Positions 25,555 through 37,557 of a stretch of DNA of 64,000 bases are shown piece after piece. Below the pieces are notes generated by a model. That model saw only the letters and a program-made list of their open reading frames with translations, was not told the DNA's origin and searched no databases. Source of the stretch: Phytoseiulus persimilis. Taxonomy: Eukaryota > Arthropoda > Arachnida > Mesostigmata > Phytoseiidae. The stretch is taken from contig CM075103.1 in the NCBI GenBank assembly GCA_037576195.1, positions 1,550,001 through 1,614,000 of the forward strand. Direction: 5' to 3'. The position numbers and the translations under genes are program-made. Within the stretch, counting starts at the first letter, position 1, and each line of letters begins with the position of its first letter.

Positions 25555-27536
25555 AACAACTGGAGACTCTCTCTACGAGACACTGGGCTTACCAAAGACT
25601 GCAACAGCCGAGGATATTAAGAGGACTTATCGAAGGGTGAGTTCAATATGGAAGCGGATTCTGACGGAATTCCCAGCGAATTTTGGACATCATAATCGTG
25701 ATAAGTCGTACGATTTAAAGCGATGGAACTAACTCCGGCAGTTTCTGACTAGAAATATTCGTCGTTTTGTAGCTCGCGCTCCGTTTCCATCCGGACAAGA
25801 ACCCTGGCGATACCGAGGCTGCTGAGAAGTTCAAGGACATCAATCGGGCCAACGCCATCCTCAGCGATTTGTCCAAAAGGAACATCTACGACAACTATGG
25901 ATCCTTGGGTCTCTACATTGCGGAGCAGATTGGCGAGGAAAACGTGAACGCTTACTTTGTACGTAGCATTCTGTGGTTCGAGTTACTCTACCCAGCATCG
26001 AAAGAACGAGCTCCTTTGTCGAAATTCCAGGCGGTGGGGATCATGTGGACACATCGTTGACTGAGCATATCATTTCAGGCTCTGACATCGGGATGGGCGA
26101 AAGCTATTTTCATTTGTCTCGGCATCGTCACAGGCTGCTATTGTGCCTGCTGCTGTTTCTGTTGCTGTTTCAACTTCTGCTGCGGCAAATGCAAACCGAA
26201 GCCACCGCCGGAATACAGCGATTATTCCAACCTCAACGTGAGTATGAAGTTGCTATGGAGCCCCACTGGCTGCATGGGTCAGTTTTCGCACAGAGCTTCG
26301 AGAGCAGTTCTGCGGTAGTTCGGCTGCTCTTAGTGAGAATATTGCGCAAAAATTAGTGAATGACGTACAACGCTGCGGGTAGTTGAGCATGACAACAGCT
26401 TCCGTTAACGCTTCTAGGTTGGTGGTCAGGCAGGGAATGGTAACAGAGAAGGGAGGAGAAGTGAGGTGAGACTAAGTCGGTTCAGCAGCCAGCGGTTCCT
26501 CTTTCTTGTAACTCGAGCAGAGATGTCAACGACTCCCCTTGAACGTTTGATACTTTCCTCGCCGCGATCTTCTCCCGAATTAACTTGATAACTTCTTGCA
26601 TGCGCATGATTCGCTCATTTCGATTAACGAAGGGAAATCGGGTGCGCACGATTGGGCCCAAAGAAACGGATTCTCTGCTTTCTCGAGACTTTGTTGATGG
26701 AACCCCTGTCCTTCAACGGGTTCGGAAACTTCAGGCAAGATCACTCTGTTCATCGGCTTTATGGTGGAGAAGGGAACAACGGGAGTTCCTTTCCGGGAGG
26801 AGTAATCTGGCTCCGGAAATCCGTGTTCTTGAGCAGTGGCACGGAGTGTTTCCGGCCATTTGTTTGTGTACTTTCGCCTTCTCCGTGGTACCGCGAGCTC
26901 GCCGGCTTGTTCGACTCTTCGAGAGTGATATTGAGAGAAAGTTTGTGCTGTTTCTTCGGCTGATATTTTTCATGGTCTGAGATACGGCTGGAGAGGTTTG
27001 TTGTCTGTTCGGAGATGGTCATCACATGGCCTTGACGAACCTCCCGAGGGAGACTTGGACTTTCGAGTAACAACCAGCTAGAAACCGCGCTTGAGCCCAC
27101 TTCCGAAAAACCGCGATTCCGGAACCGCAAGTGTTGCAACAGTCATTCATGATCTCTGTTGTTATCGATAGTCAACGTGACCAAGTAACGATCACAAGCC
27201 GTGACTCAGTGCAGTGAATTAGGCAGCAGCTGATGGATCTCGTGTTTCCGGAGCCTCATCTCTGTGCTATCTTGTGCGTGAAACCGCGGTCCCACGATCG
27301 CAGTTGTTTGCGGACTCTGGGGACGAGAAAGGGAATGCGTATTGTCGATTGACTCTCGTTTATTATTTTAGGAGGAAGGTGAGGGTGAAAATCCGGTGAC
27401 AGCCCAGCCCGGAGCGGGAGGTGACGCGTTCAGTAATCCAACGCAGACTGCAAACAATCCGTTTGCGATGCCAGCTCCATCCGAGACAACCAATCTCAAC
27501 AGCCAGGGCGGTCAGCCTAACTACATGGGTAACTAG
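25555..27536 (+). CDS. Dnajc5: Cysteine-string protein (DnaJ C5), first exon not placed
   Basis: This synaptic-vesicle co-chaperone stimulates Hsc70 and keeps SNAREs such as SNAP-25 folded. Exons are 25555-25636, 25773-25958, 26079-26237 and 27372-27536. Donors are GTGAGT, GTACGT and GTGAGT; acceptors are TTTCCAG, TTTGTAG, ATTTCAG and TTTTAG. They yield 196 residues, so only a short N-terminal piece (about 10-15 residues) is missing. In order: the J domain with the catalytic HPD ([10 protein letters not shown]); the CSP linker [20 protein letters not shown]; then a hydrophobic segment and the cysteine string, which has 11 Cys in 19 residues and ends CCGKC. The string is the palmitoylated membrane anchor. 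The acidic, Asn/Pro-rich C-terminus ([10 protein letters not shown]) resembles arthropod CSPs. The last intron is 1134 bases, much longer than the others. The first visible exon begins one base into a codon, which fixes the phase of the missing exon. Confidence 0.94.
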
Positions 27537-30150
27537 GATCAGTAAAGAATATGATCCCAGCTGCCTCGTGAGCCATTGCTGACTTAAGTTCTCTGCAGAG
27601 TCATAGCAAGTGAAGCGGTGAAACGAGAGAAGAGAGGCAGGCAGAGAATTGGCAACGAGAGCGAGAAGTTACTTAGGAAAGATGAAGGGAGACGCGAGAG
27701 CGACCGGCAGATGCATCATGCACCCGGGCCCTTTTCGGGAGAACACCTCAACAACGTAAACCGACGGTTGTCCACTTGAGTTTGAAAGTTTGGTTAGTCG
27801 ATTGAGAGTTCAAGTTCCCTCGTTTCCGTTGAGTGAGAAAAATTAGATAAATGAGGAGACACAGATGAGAACAACCACGGCATCACGACCACCGAGAGCA
27901 TTCTAGACACTCCTAACGAAAGCTGCAACAGCAGCAACTCATAGTCCGATCAATGTTCCGAATGAATGATTTCAGTTTTCTCGGTTTAAGACGTTTCAGT
28001 TTTGTAAGAATGTCGAGATTTGAAAGGGGAGTCAGACAATGGGGTATAAATGAACGGAGACTGCTGATTGGCAGAACGACAGGTTTAATTCCTGCGGCTA
28101 GAATCGAAGGCGACAATTTCCAACTGAGCGATGAATGTCTAAAGAGCGCCCATGCAGCCGTGTGTATTGAGAAGCGTCGTACAAGGCGCAGTTTTGTTCG
28201 CTCGTTATCGGAGTCGCCGTGATTATAATAAACAGAGAAACTGTATGGATCTTGGCTGGTGAGCTATCAAGTTTTTATGTTGGTCCGACCACTTCGGTTC
28301 TACTTCAATTCGTTAACATTCCCAACGACTGATTGTTGAATTAGTAACGAAGAGATTCGGATCGATACTTCGCAAGAATCAACCTGAAACAATATCCGAG
28401 GGTGACGAACGTTCCGAAAAGTCGGATACTACGGATCAGTAGATGATTAACGTTATGACGAGGATCTCCAAGTTAGAGACGACAACTGAGCTGCTGTCAC
28501 ATGCACCCCAACTATATACAGATCGAGAGATTCTCGAGCTCGCTTTTGAACCTCATTCACTCGATACGCTTTCCCCGAGAATTAAGAAGAAGAATAAGTT
28601 TCGAGCTTCTGTTACCGTGCAGGCCACCACGCTCGTAGTTGAACAAAACAGTGCGATATCGAGATATCGAAGTCTAGGTTGTTTTCATAGCATGTTTGAC
28701 AATGAATCAAACGAGCCGACTCGTGAAAACATAGAACGCTAAAGGTTCGACTGAGTCGGCGATGACCACACGGGACAGCACCATTCGAATCCATGATTGA
28801 GATCTCTCAGAAAACGGACTCTCGATTCAACCATTCTGGGGGCAGTCACTCATCTGGGTGAAAAAGGATTCGGATCCTCAGTTCGCGAATCAGCGTCTCA
28901 TCTTTTGAACCACAGAATCTTTGGCTCTTTGCATCACCTTCTGCGATGAGTTTTGGCAGTCGAAGAAATTCGGTCACAGACAGGGGCTTCGAAGACCTTC
29001 ATCTTCCAACGGAATCTCGAGCGGGAAACACTCCATTCTCAAAACCGCATTAGAGAATCGTCGAGTCTCTGGGAGTCACTGATTGGGAATCTAGTCTTGT
29101 ATGCTATGCTGGTTCTCCGGTGACTTGAAGTCGGCGCAAGTGCGATTGCAACAGAGCCGTGTTGGAGAGGGTACTCGATGTGGAGTGCTCGACTGTACAG
29201 AGGTCGCCAAACACCGTGCCGTGGTCCCGAATCACGGCCCAGCGCCTGAACTCGTTGGCCCCGGCGCCGACCTCGGGTATGGTCACAGCCCGAAACCAGT
29301 GAAGAGACAACGCAACGAATGGTTAGCTCTCGACTGTCACCTAATACACTGCCACCCCTCATATTGACTATCACCTCAACCATTACTGATGATCAATGCA
29401 ATTTGTTAGGAGTAACGTTAATTTTGAGTAACAGTCAGGGAGATGGTAAGCATGGAGTTGCAGAGTATTGGGTTCTAGTTGACGTTAACACGCAAGTCAC
29501 GGCTCTGTCGATCAGAGTAGCTGTCGATGAATCAATCTCGAGGATGCTTTGAGACGGCTGGGCCGCAGAGCCGCGATCTCGGCCTCCATATTGGCCCCGA
29601 GCGAGAAAAGTTTGCCGACCCCTTCTCTGCCACATTTGAAGTTTCCTCCAAGAAGCTCTGAACTCGACGATTCGGAGCCACCTATTTCTGTTGAGGGTTC
29701 TCGGTTCTTGGAGCCTCTCCTTTTACTCCAACAGTTCGAATATCTTGTGTACATATCCTTAGTTGTTCGTCACCTCAACCGCTTAATAATAAATACTGTG
29801 AACATCCAACGTCATGATGAGGATTCGTGTTTTACTTTCCTGCTCCGCTGAGCCCATGGCGTCATCCGGAATTCATGGGGATCCTTACCGAGCTGCCTGG
29901 TTACTGGGCGCAGGGCGAAATTTCCGTGACAAAAAAGAATCCAAGATGAGATTTATCCTTCCTTAGCAGCTGTTTATTCGCGCTTCTCCCTCTTCCCTCA
30001 ACTTAGCTCAGCCTCATTCTGTCTTCCTCTGCCCCGCTGCGTTCTCGTGCGTCGTTCCGACCGAGTTCTGCCTTCTTCCGCTATGTTGCTCTTGTTTGCG
30101 CATCTTTCGCGTTCTTGCGTTGCCTGTTTTTCGTTTCCTCTTCCTATGTC
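27537..30150. other. CSP 3' UTR and gene-poor DNA
   Basis: After the CSP stop I see no gene that I can assign. Open frames of about 70-115 codons at 28443-28742, 29039-29383 and 29549-29851 are protein-like in places but unrecognised. From about 29950 the + strand becomes strongly pyrimidine-rich, which continues into the PSMA4 relic. Confidence 0.4.
28227..28232 (+). terminator. Candidate poly(A) signal for the CSP gene
   Basis: This AATAAA lies about 690 bases after the stop at 27534-27536. If used, it gives a long 3' UTR. There may be an earlier non-canonical site. Confidence 0.35.
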
Positions 30151-30153
30151 CCG

Positions 30154-31130
30154 TTAATTTTTTGTTCCCGCCTTTCTCACTCCATGTGCCTCGGTTTCTA
30201 GCGGAATGCGAAACCACACGAACTCCTCTGCGATGCTCCCCTTCCCCTTGAGGCTTTCACGGTAGCACTCTTCGCTTTGCTCTCCGTGCTGTGCTTCTCC
30301 CTTCTCACTGCCCTCCGCCTTGACTTCCGTCGTGGTTTCAGCTCCGGTGGCTATTGTTTTTAGTTTTTCTCCGCCCTCTGTCTCGGTTTTCCGGGTTGGT
30401 TCGCTTCCACTCCTCTGGATTCATCAACCAACTTTGGCAGCTGCATCAGTCCTGAACATTCGACTTCATTTATTTCACCGTCCTGGACGAGTGTCACGAG
30501 CTGTATGTTCCAGCCCGGTATTCCGAGGACGACGTGGTCTTCGCATGCGCTCTACTCAGTGGCCAAGGACAACGAACTCGTTAGCGTGATGGCGTCTGTG
30601 TACGCTTGCTTTAACAAGGGTATGCAAGCCGCAGAATCTTTACGTGTGTAGGTGGCTCCCCATACACCGTAGTCAGCGGAGGGATCAGGCAGTTGAAGCC
30701 GACATCCGTCAACCGCATCCCACCCAGCATACGGCATCGACGTCCCGAAAGGCTGCTTGCCTCCGTACTGAGTTTACTGCTGCTCGACATCGCTGACTCG
30801 TTTAACGAGCTGCTCGTAAGGAAAGTCATGGCCGTATTGGAGGAGGTAACTCCGGCTTATTAGACGTGGTTCAAGTTCGAGCACATTTGCGTGAACTCCG
30901 CCCTGAAACACCGCCCTGAAACACCGCATATCATATGCGCACCGACACGAAATACCTTCTCGGTTTTGGACACGTCGTCGAGGAGCTTGTTAGCGCCTCG
31001 TCGCTCGCAGCCAGGCACAACGCCCCTTGGCGGTAATGCGCCGAGACAGGTCGCTGTATTCCCGACAGCTTTCATTGCCTACTCGACTCCACGTCCGCGA
31101 TTCTTCTGCAAGGGTAAAAGGCGATGGAAC
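30154..31130 (-). pseudogene. PSMA4: Intronless, frameshifted copy of proteasome subunit alpha type 4
   Basis: Minus-strand frames read in register along PSMA4. A segment starting MKAVGNTATCLGA and continuing GANKLLDDVSKTEKVF with MICGVSG (31075 to about 30930) corresponds to the human region MEAIGHAGTCLG to ACSVAG. After a frame change, ANVLELEPRLISRSYLLQY, YEQLVKRVSDVEQQ, a stop, TQYGGKQPFG and GWDAVDGCRLQLPDPSADYG follow (to about 30590), matching the human ELRLIAQRYLLQY, TQFGGKRPFG and SDPSGNYGGW regions. Then come a stop, QLVTLVQDGE, and a Lys/Glu-rich tail like the human C-terminus. The sequence is contiguous with no intron, so it is probably a processed retrocopy. Disabling changes include a TAG where VEYAMEA should be, TAA in place of the Tyr of QAYTQ, another TAG, and frame changes. 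One frame change coincides with a 13-bp tandem duplication. No poly(A) tail or target-site duplication was recognised. Confidence 0.85.
30898..30924. repeat. 13-bp tandem duplication inside the PSMA4 relic
   Basis: CGCCCTGAAACAC is present twice in a row on the + strand. It lies where the minus-strand reading frame of the PSMA4 copy changes, between the MICGVSG segment and the ANVLELE segment. Confidence 0.75.
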
Positions 31131-34100
31131 CAATCAAGGATATGGAACGATGTGGCCCACTTTGCGCGGTTGGTCGGGACCGATTCCGGTGTATGAGCTC
31201 CTCAAATTCATCCCAAGTAAGGAAACGTCCCGACCAGTCGAGCGCGGAGTTCGGCAGCTTGCAATGCGGCGGCGAATGTTGGTGACGGACTCGTTTTGTT
31301 CCGGGAGCTGAATGCCGAACAAGAACTGAACAAGTTCGTCAAAAAACTCTCTCTCCATAGCGACGACGTCCCGGGTTTGTCCATCACTCAGATTATGCCT
31401 CAGTCGAGAGAACTCTATCGTTCCGCTGAACCGGAGCCAATCCGGTATCATCCGCTATTACTCGGGAGGGTTCGAAGCATGTGTAGTCGAGAGCATTGGA
31501 GCATTGATTCCCTCCAGACCCCAGGATCTGGAAGTCCCTAAGGGCAACTTCAGGGCCACACTTCGGATCGCACAGGACAGCAGAAGAATGCATCTCTGGG
31601 ACATCCGATTTTGGACTCCAACGGAGCAGACTCACCCGGTAGCCCTGACCGCAGTGAAATCTCACTCAGTCTCCACGTGAAGGTTGAGCTCAGGCTCAAC
31701 GTCAGCAGGCGGACTTCCCTTTTCGATCTCAAGGTTTACAATAATTGAGTTCGAGGATCACGGATGACGATCGCTTCTAGCTTTCGCTGTGGGAAAAAAC
31801 TTTTCTTGGAAAGGAGCTCGTTGAGCCGCTCATTCACAGTCGTAACACGGAGCATCTGGTTTCCAAAAACTCTCCTCGAAAAGCCGACTTCCTTCCAGGG
31901 TGAGACGGGGTCAAGACCATGAACTTGGAGATGGTCGGACGCGACGAGCGTGAGTCTCTCCGTCCCTCAGAGCGGAGATGAAGACCATGAACCTCATCGT
32001 TGTGGTGAATACTTCAGCTCAGGAATCTCGCCCGTTCCTCCGGCTCATTCAACTCACCAGTGCTGAGCCGCTCGTCGAGGGGCTCCATAGGAAAAAAGCA
32101 CGAAGTCCCACATAATTCCTCAAGTCGTGTAGTTCCTTTGTTATCTCTCAGGTCGGTGATCGCTGCAGAGCACACCATTCCCGGATCTCTGACTCATGTT
32201 CCAAGTTTCCCTCTCATCCGGTTCAGTTTACTCCACGATACGCTCCAGCCCAGAAACCATGACGAGATCTCTGTGAGGCTTCGAATATCTGAGCACATAC
32301 TGCCGCGAAGAACGAAGGATAAGGAAGGCACTGACTTTTCGTCTATTTTCGGATTCTTGAAGATTCACCTCCTTGATTCCCTCGAGCAAGAAGCCGATCG
32401 ATTGCGCAGCGATTTTCTTCCCGCAATGGTTATTTGAGGTGGGTCGGTGCCGGCTTCTGATATTTACGCCAGAGATGGCTTCTTACGGTTTGTAGCGCTC
32501 CCAACAGCTTTTCATCTTCGTCATCAATCACTCCACTCGACAAGCCCAGGGACAGCGACGGGCAAAAACGAAGTGTCGCCTGAAAAAGGGCGGAAAGAAG
32601 AGCGGTGTTCCGCAGTATTGGTATCAAGACCGAGGGCCGCCCCTGTGAACGTCCCGAAGTGGGAAATAGCACTATTGATATGAATCAATGCGACGCATCA
32701 TTTTTATCACTTTGAAACCGTCGGATATCCGATTCCTGATTGGAGAAGGTTTACCGAACTGTTGCTTGTTATCGCGCGCTTCGCAGATCATGTGACGCGG
32801 AATCATCATGTCTGATATGCGCTCTTCGCTGAATCTCATCGACCGATGCGGCCTCCTCAGTTTGTAGTGAACACATCAGGACTCGTTGTATGGTCCGTCG
32901 CTTGTTTCCCATGACCACATTTTTCGCAAATTCAAGGCCTCTTGAAGGAACGTGATATCAACATGAAAGTGAAGCTTCATCTCAGGTTCGTTAGATGCTT
33001 GAATTGATGTAAGTCTATCTCTCGCGGATGGTCATCCACCGATCGCGAGCTTCGCGATGGGACATTGACAAGCCCTGTGAGTGAACCTTGTCCGACCTCG
33101 ATGTCAACTGCATCTCGCAATGTACCTTCTTTGGTGGGACCTCCAAGGTTACCAGATGTAAGAGCGCGTGCCGCCGTCTGGAAATCTTCAGAGGAGAACT
33201 TTCCGGCCCCCACATTCCCTGGAATTTAGGAGCGACAGCCGAAGATTATACCAACTCTGAGGAACTTGAGCTGCGAATCTAGAACTTCCCGAATCCCCAA
33301 TCGACAAGTGGTTCCGAATCACTACATTCCTCATTCCTGAAGTTTTCCCTCGATCGTACAGCTGCGTTGCCCAGCGCCAGGAGTGGAAAATAAGAGCCGA
33401 GGCTTCAACTCTATTTTCTGAGGTCTCAGAATGCGTGACATTTGAACGCTTGGGGCTCCGGATGGCGAGGTCGCAATTTGCTAATTTCGCTTGAAATCGA
33501 TTGGAATGATGTTTCCCCGACGCCCTGTCGTAAACTCCTCGGGCTCAATTACGGTTCGGATTCATTGCCGAGACGAGGGCCTTGGAAAGTATCTCAGAAA
33601 GCTGATACGTTCCACAATATATCCTCCGAGTCTCGGTTGGGTCTCTATCGGCTCCGTGGTGGTGTATAACCTTATAATTTCAAGCCTTCAGCGTTGTTGG
33701 CGCCGCGTATCATTCCTCGCTGAAACTGATCATTTGGCCACAAACGGTGGGAGAGTTAAGGGCGGTCGCATCTGTTTCGCGGCCACCGAGCCGGAGTCCA
33801 TCTCGCATCGACAGCATTTGCTCCGAGTCAGAGACGAACCAAGCTCATCCCCGACCTCGCGTTGAGGATATTTCGTTGCCGAACCTTGTTCGCAGCGCTC
33901 TGTAACTGGAGAGTTCCAGTAAAGAGCGGGCGACACACACGAGTGGCCCCTTCAACTAGAGACTCTCCCTTATAGATTCTGTCACGAATAAGGAGCCCCC
34001 TTAAGTTCGATAACAGCACGCTGCCTCATTTTTTGAGTCGGAAACTAATTTTCCCAGTTGTGACCACCGAGAGCAAGGGGGAAAAGTCATGAGTTCCATC

Positions 34101-35176
34101 AAAAATCTACAACCGGCCCCCTTGAGTCACTCCAGGATCCGCTACTGTCTCCGATGGTTATGATGAACTGTCCCAAAAAGCTGGCGAACGCGAATCAATG
34201 GATTCCGACAGAACGATCCGCACAAAGAGCGGAAAGGAGCGGCGACAGCCGCGTTCTTCTCGTCCGCCGCCGCTGTAGCGGCTGCAGAGCTATGACCATG
34301 TCTCCATCCTGAGCCGGCTCAAGAGGTGCAACAGCCTTCTATTGTTTGATTTTGGGGAGGGAGTCGAGATTCTCAAGTTCTTCTGGCATCAGACGGCCCT
34401 CTCCGATATAAGCAGTTGCGGCTACCCGGTCCCGACGCCGACGCGCGGATTCAATTCCTGGATGAGTGCCTCAAGTAGGACCGTCAGTTCGGATATCGAA
34501 ACCATTTTCGATTTCTCCGTCTCGCCCGGCTCCCTCCGCTGTCGCTTCCGGCGGAATCGATAACGTACCAGCATCCGAGCGGAGTAGTCACTGACTATTG
34601 CCGGATCGGCTACGGATAGCACGTCGCCTGATTCGATCATGGGAATCGTACTCGTGGAACAGGACGCTCCCAGGAGCAACCGCTTGCGTAATGCGCATTT
34701 GGTTGGGATTGCTTCTCACTTCCCATTGGTTTTCGGCGAGTCGTAGATTCATCGACGATGCATACGAGGACGGAAAGATGTGATTCCTTCCACCTCAGTG
34801 CCTGCATGAACGCGTGAATTATGGACGTGCCTAGACACTGTCATATCATGAAGCACAGCTCCACTGGAAGCTCTGTTGGTTGAGGGCTTGTGCATCTCGA
34901 GACGCATTGCTTCGCGTGGAATAGCAGAGAGAACGGGCCCGTTTGAAGCGGCTAATTGCACCTAGGTGAAACTCAGAACGGCAGGGGGATGGAACTCTTA
35001 CCCCACGAGGGATTTCTCGCCATGCGTTTCGTTCGATCACGAAATGAGAGCTCCGGCTCCAATCGTTTCCGACCTGTGAGTGGAAGCGGGAAACTTCGCT
35101 CGACAATGGTCGTCCACGCCGGTCTTACGAGGGATTCGAGTCCGCCCCGGGCGCGGACTCTGGCCGAGGCTTGCTA

Positions 35177-35199
35177 CCCCCCCCCCCCCCCCCCCCCCC
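35177..35199. repeat. Homopolymer poly(C), 23 bases
   Basis: There is an uninterrupted run of 23 C on the + strand. Long C/G runs are unusual, can form G-quadruplex or i-motif structures, and are prone to length error in sequencing. Confidence 0.9.
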
Positions 35200-37540
35200 G
35201 AAGCGCATTCTGTGAGCTCCGCTTCCGTACGGCTTCGCTGACCTTTGTAGTGGAGACTCTCCATGAGCGCTTACATTGCTTCGACCTTCCTTACGCGGTT
35301 TCATAGCTGAGGTCGAAAGACTCATCAAATTTATGGAAGCCAGAGCTGATGCTCGTCCTGTTGCTCGTGTCAACCACTGAGCCGAGCTCTTTGTCAGAGG
35401 AGACTCCCGTCGCATCTGTTGTCAACCATCATGCCCCACACGCTGAACTCGCGGCTCAACCGCTGCCGCGAAATTATGCTCCGAGAGACAAGCTTCCCTA
35501 GTAATGAAAACCTCGTCGAGGAGGACCTTTCCACTCTGGTAGGCGCTGCCAGAAGCAACAGATTCCGTAACTGGCCGCGACCAGGGGTCGGAATGACCTG
35601 GCCGGCATCCTCTCAGCCGACCCGGAAACTTCGCTCCCGACACGCTAATGCGCAGTTCTTGTTCGCAGCCATCGTACACTTGCATCGCAGACAGTGGTAG
35701 TTAATTCGACGTCCCGAGGCTGACGCAGCGGGGCTCGCACGCTCCGGGTCCAAGTATCCCGTCTGGGCAACTCATCCACAGCGAGAGGTATCGCGGAGGG
35801 AATCCGGTGGCGTGGAGGGAGCCGTCTTACCCGACAAGTTTTCCTAGTTGAAGCGTCTGGGAGAGCCATCGGAACTCAGTACGACCAGCGAAGCTAATCT
35901 GTAAGCCAACGAGAGCGCGTTCCATGTGTCTCGAGTGAAGCGGGAACGGTTGGTTCGACTAACGAGTCATTGCACGGAACTCTCCGACAGCGTCCTGATC
36001 AGAACGAGGACCGAAACTGCAGCCGATGATTCTGCGACCAAGCGGGAGGGTCGCGGTCTCCCGCCGGAGCTGAATTTCCTTTCCCGCGCCGCGGAAAAGT
36101 TACCGTTTTGCTTCATCGGCCCCCGCGATGGGCGTTTCACGCCATTGACCGAAGGCGAAATTCGTGGCTTGAATCCCGCTAGATAAGAGGACCGCCCGAC
36201 CGAGACGAGAGACACGAAATCTGATTCAGTGTGACAGTCATGGACGTAACCGACCGCATGGGCGGTCGTTGGTTGGCTTATGGCTCCAGTGCTTCACATA
36301 TGATTCCGATCCTGGTTCGGGTACTCGACCCGTCTCGCATCTGATTGTCATGAGTACATCGAGGTCCCACTCGCGATGGGCTTAGTGCACGGTCCCCTGT
36401 GGGTTCGTCCTTGTTCCTCGCTGCTCTTCCGCGGCCGGATCAGAGGCTTACCCCCTTCCCTCCGTGCATAAAGAGAGAATTATTCAGTTTCGGGCAGCAG
36501 GGCACAGCGTCTGGGGAAATGTCCGCTGTTCAGACTCCCACCAGAGGCTCTTCCGGCTTGCCAGAATGGAGATTCTGTCTCGTTTCGATACGGACGACGG
36601 CTGTTTACAACCAGAGTTTCGCTTCTCGTTCCCCTCAATTCTCGTCTGCGAACTACAGCCTTGAGGTGCTGTCTCGACTGATACGTGAACAGGTGCGACC
36701 AGGGTCGCGGCTTTGTGGAAAGAAATATTCGGGCAATTTCACGGGAGCCGGCTCGGCATCGGAGCGTTCTGGGAAGAAACTTTCGGAAGCCTCGACCAAC
36801 GCGGGCTCCCGCCTCACGCCCGAGTCGCACGAACTTTCCGACGGCTGGAACAGAGCGACGAGTGGCACCATCTCAGTTTCCGACTGTGTCACTCGGCAAG
36901 GCGGAGCTGCGAGCCGAGCGCTGTTGGGCGCCCGCCGGTTCTCGCGGCGAGTCATGCGAAGTTTGTCTCGAACAGCGACGTCCTCGCATCGGTCGCACGC
37001 AGCTCCGACGGCCGGGTAACTAATACTTCGTTCAAATTGGAATATCAAACAACGATGAGCGAATCGCTCCACGAGTCAGATACATATTGTGTCCCTTTCG
37101 TCTATCGTGCGGCACACGCCAGACGCACATGCCCGCCGATCTGATCGCTCCTTCGCGGCTGTCCTCGTCACCGGTCCCTTGATTGATTTGCGTCTCTTCT
37201 GCCGAGTTGTTCTCCAATGACAAAATACCTGCACGTAAGCCAGACACGAGCCTGGCGTGATCCGTTTGGTCGTCTTTTTCCTTGATGGGACGGGGGAATC
37301 GCTCGTTCCGCTCGCCTGCTCCCGCGACACATTGGAAGCTTTTCACAGATGTTCCGCATCCACTGCCGTCATTGTGAGACCAGGCGGCAGGAGAGCACTC
37401 GACATAATCCCGAGTATTGGGTCGTGTTAGGAAAGTCACCTCCATCTTTCAGGATCGAGAGCCACCAACTTCGGTCGCAGTTCGACCGCCGATTTTCCCA
37501 ATTCCACGAAAGAATTTCCAGAAACCCGGGTGGGCTCTAA

Positions 37541-37557
37541 AGCCCGCCTGGCGGGCT
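37541..37557. repeat. Short perfect GC palindrome
   Basis: AGCCCGCCTGGCGGGCT is an 8-bp inverted repeat around one central base. It is preceded by GGGCTCTAA, which offers an alternative pairing. No gene context is visible. Confidence 0.6.
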
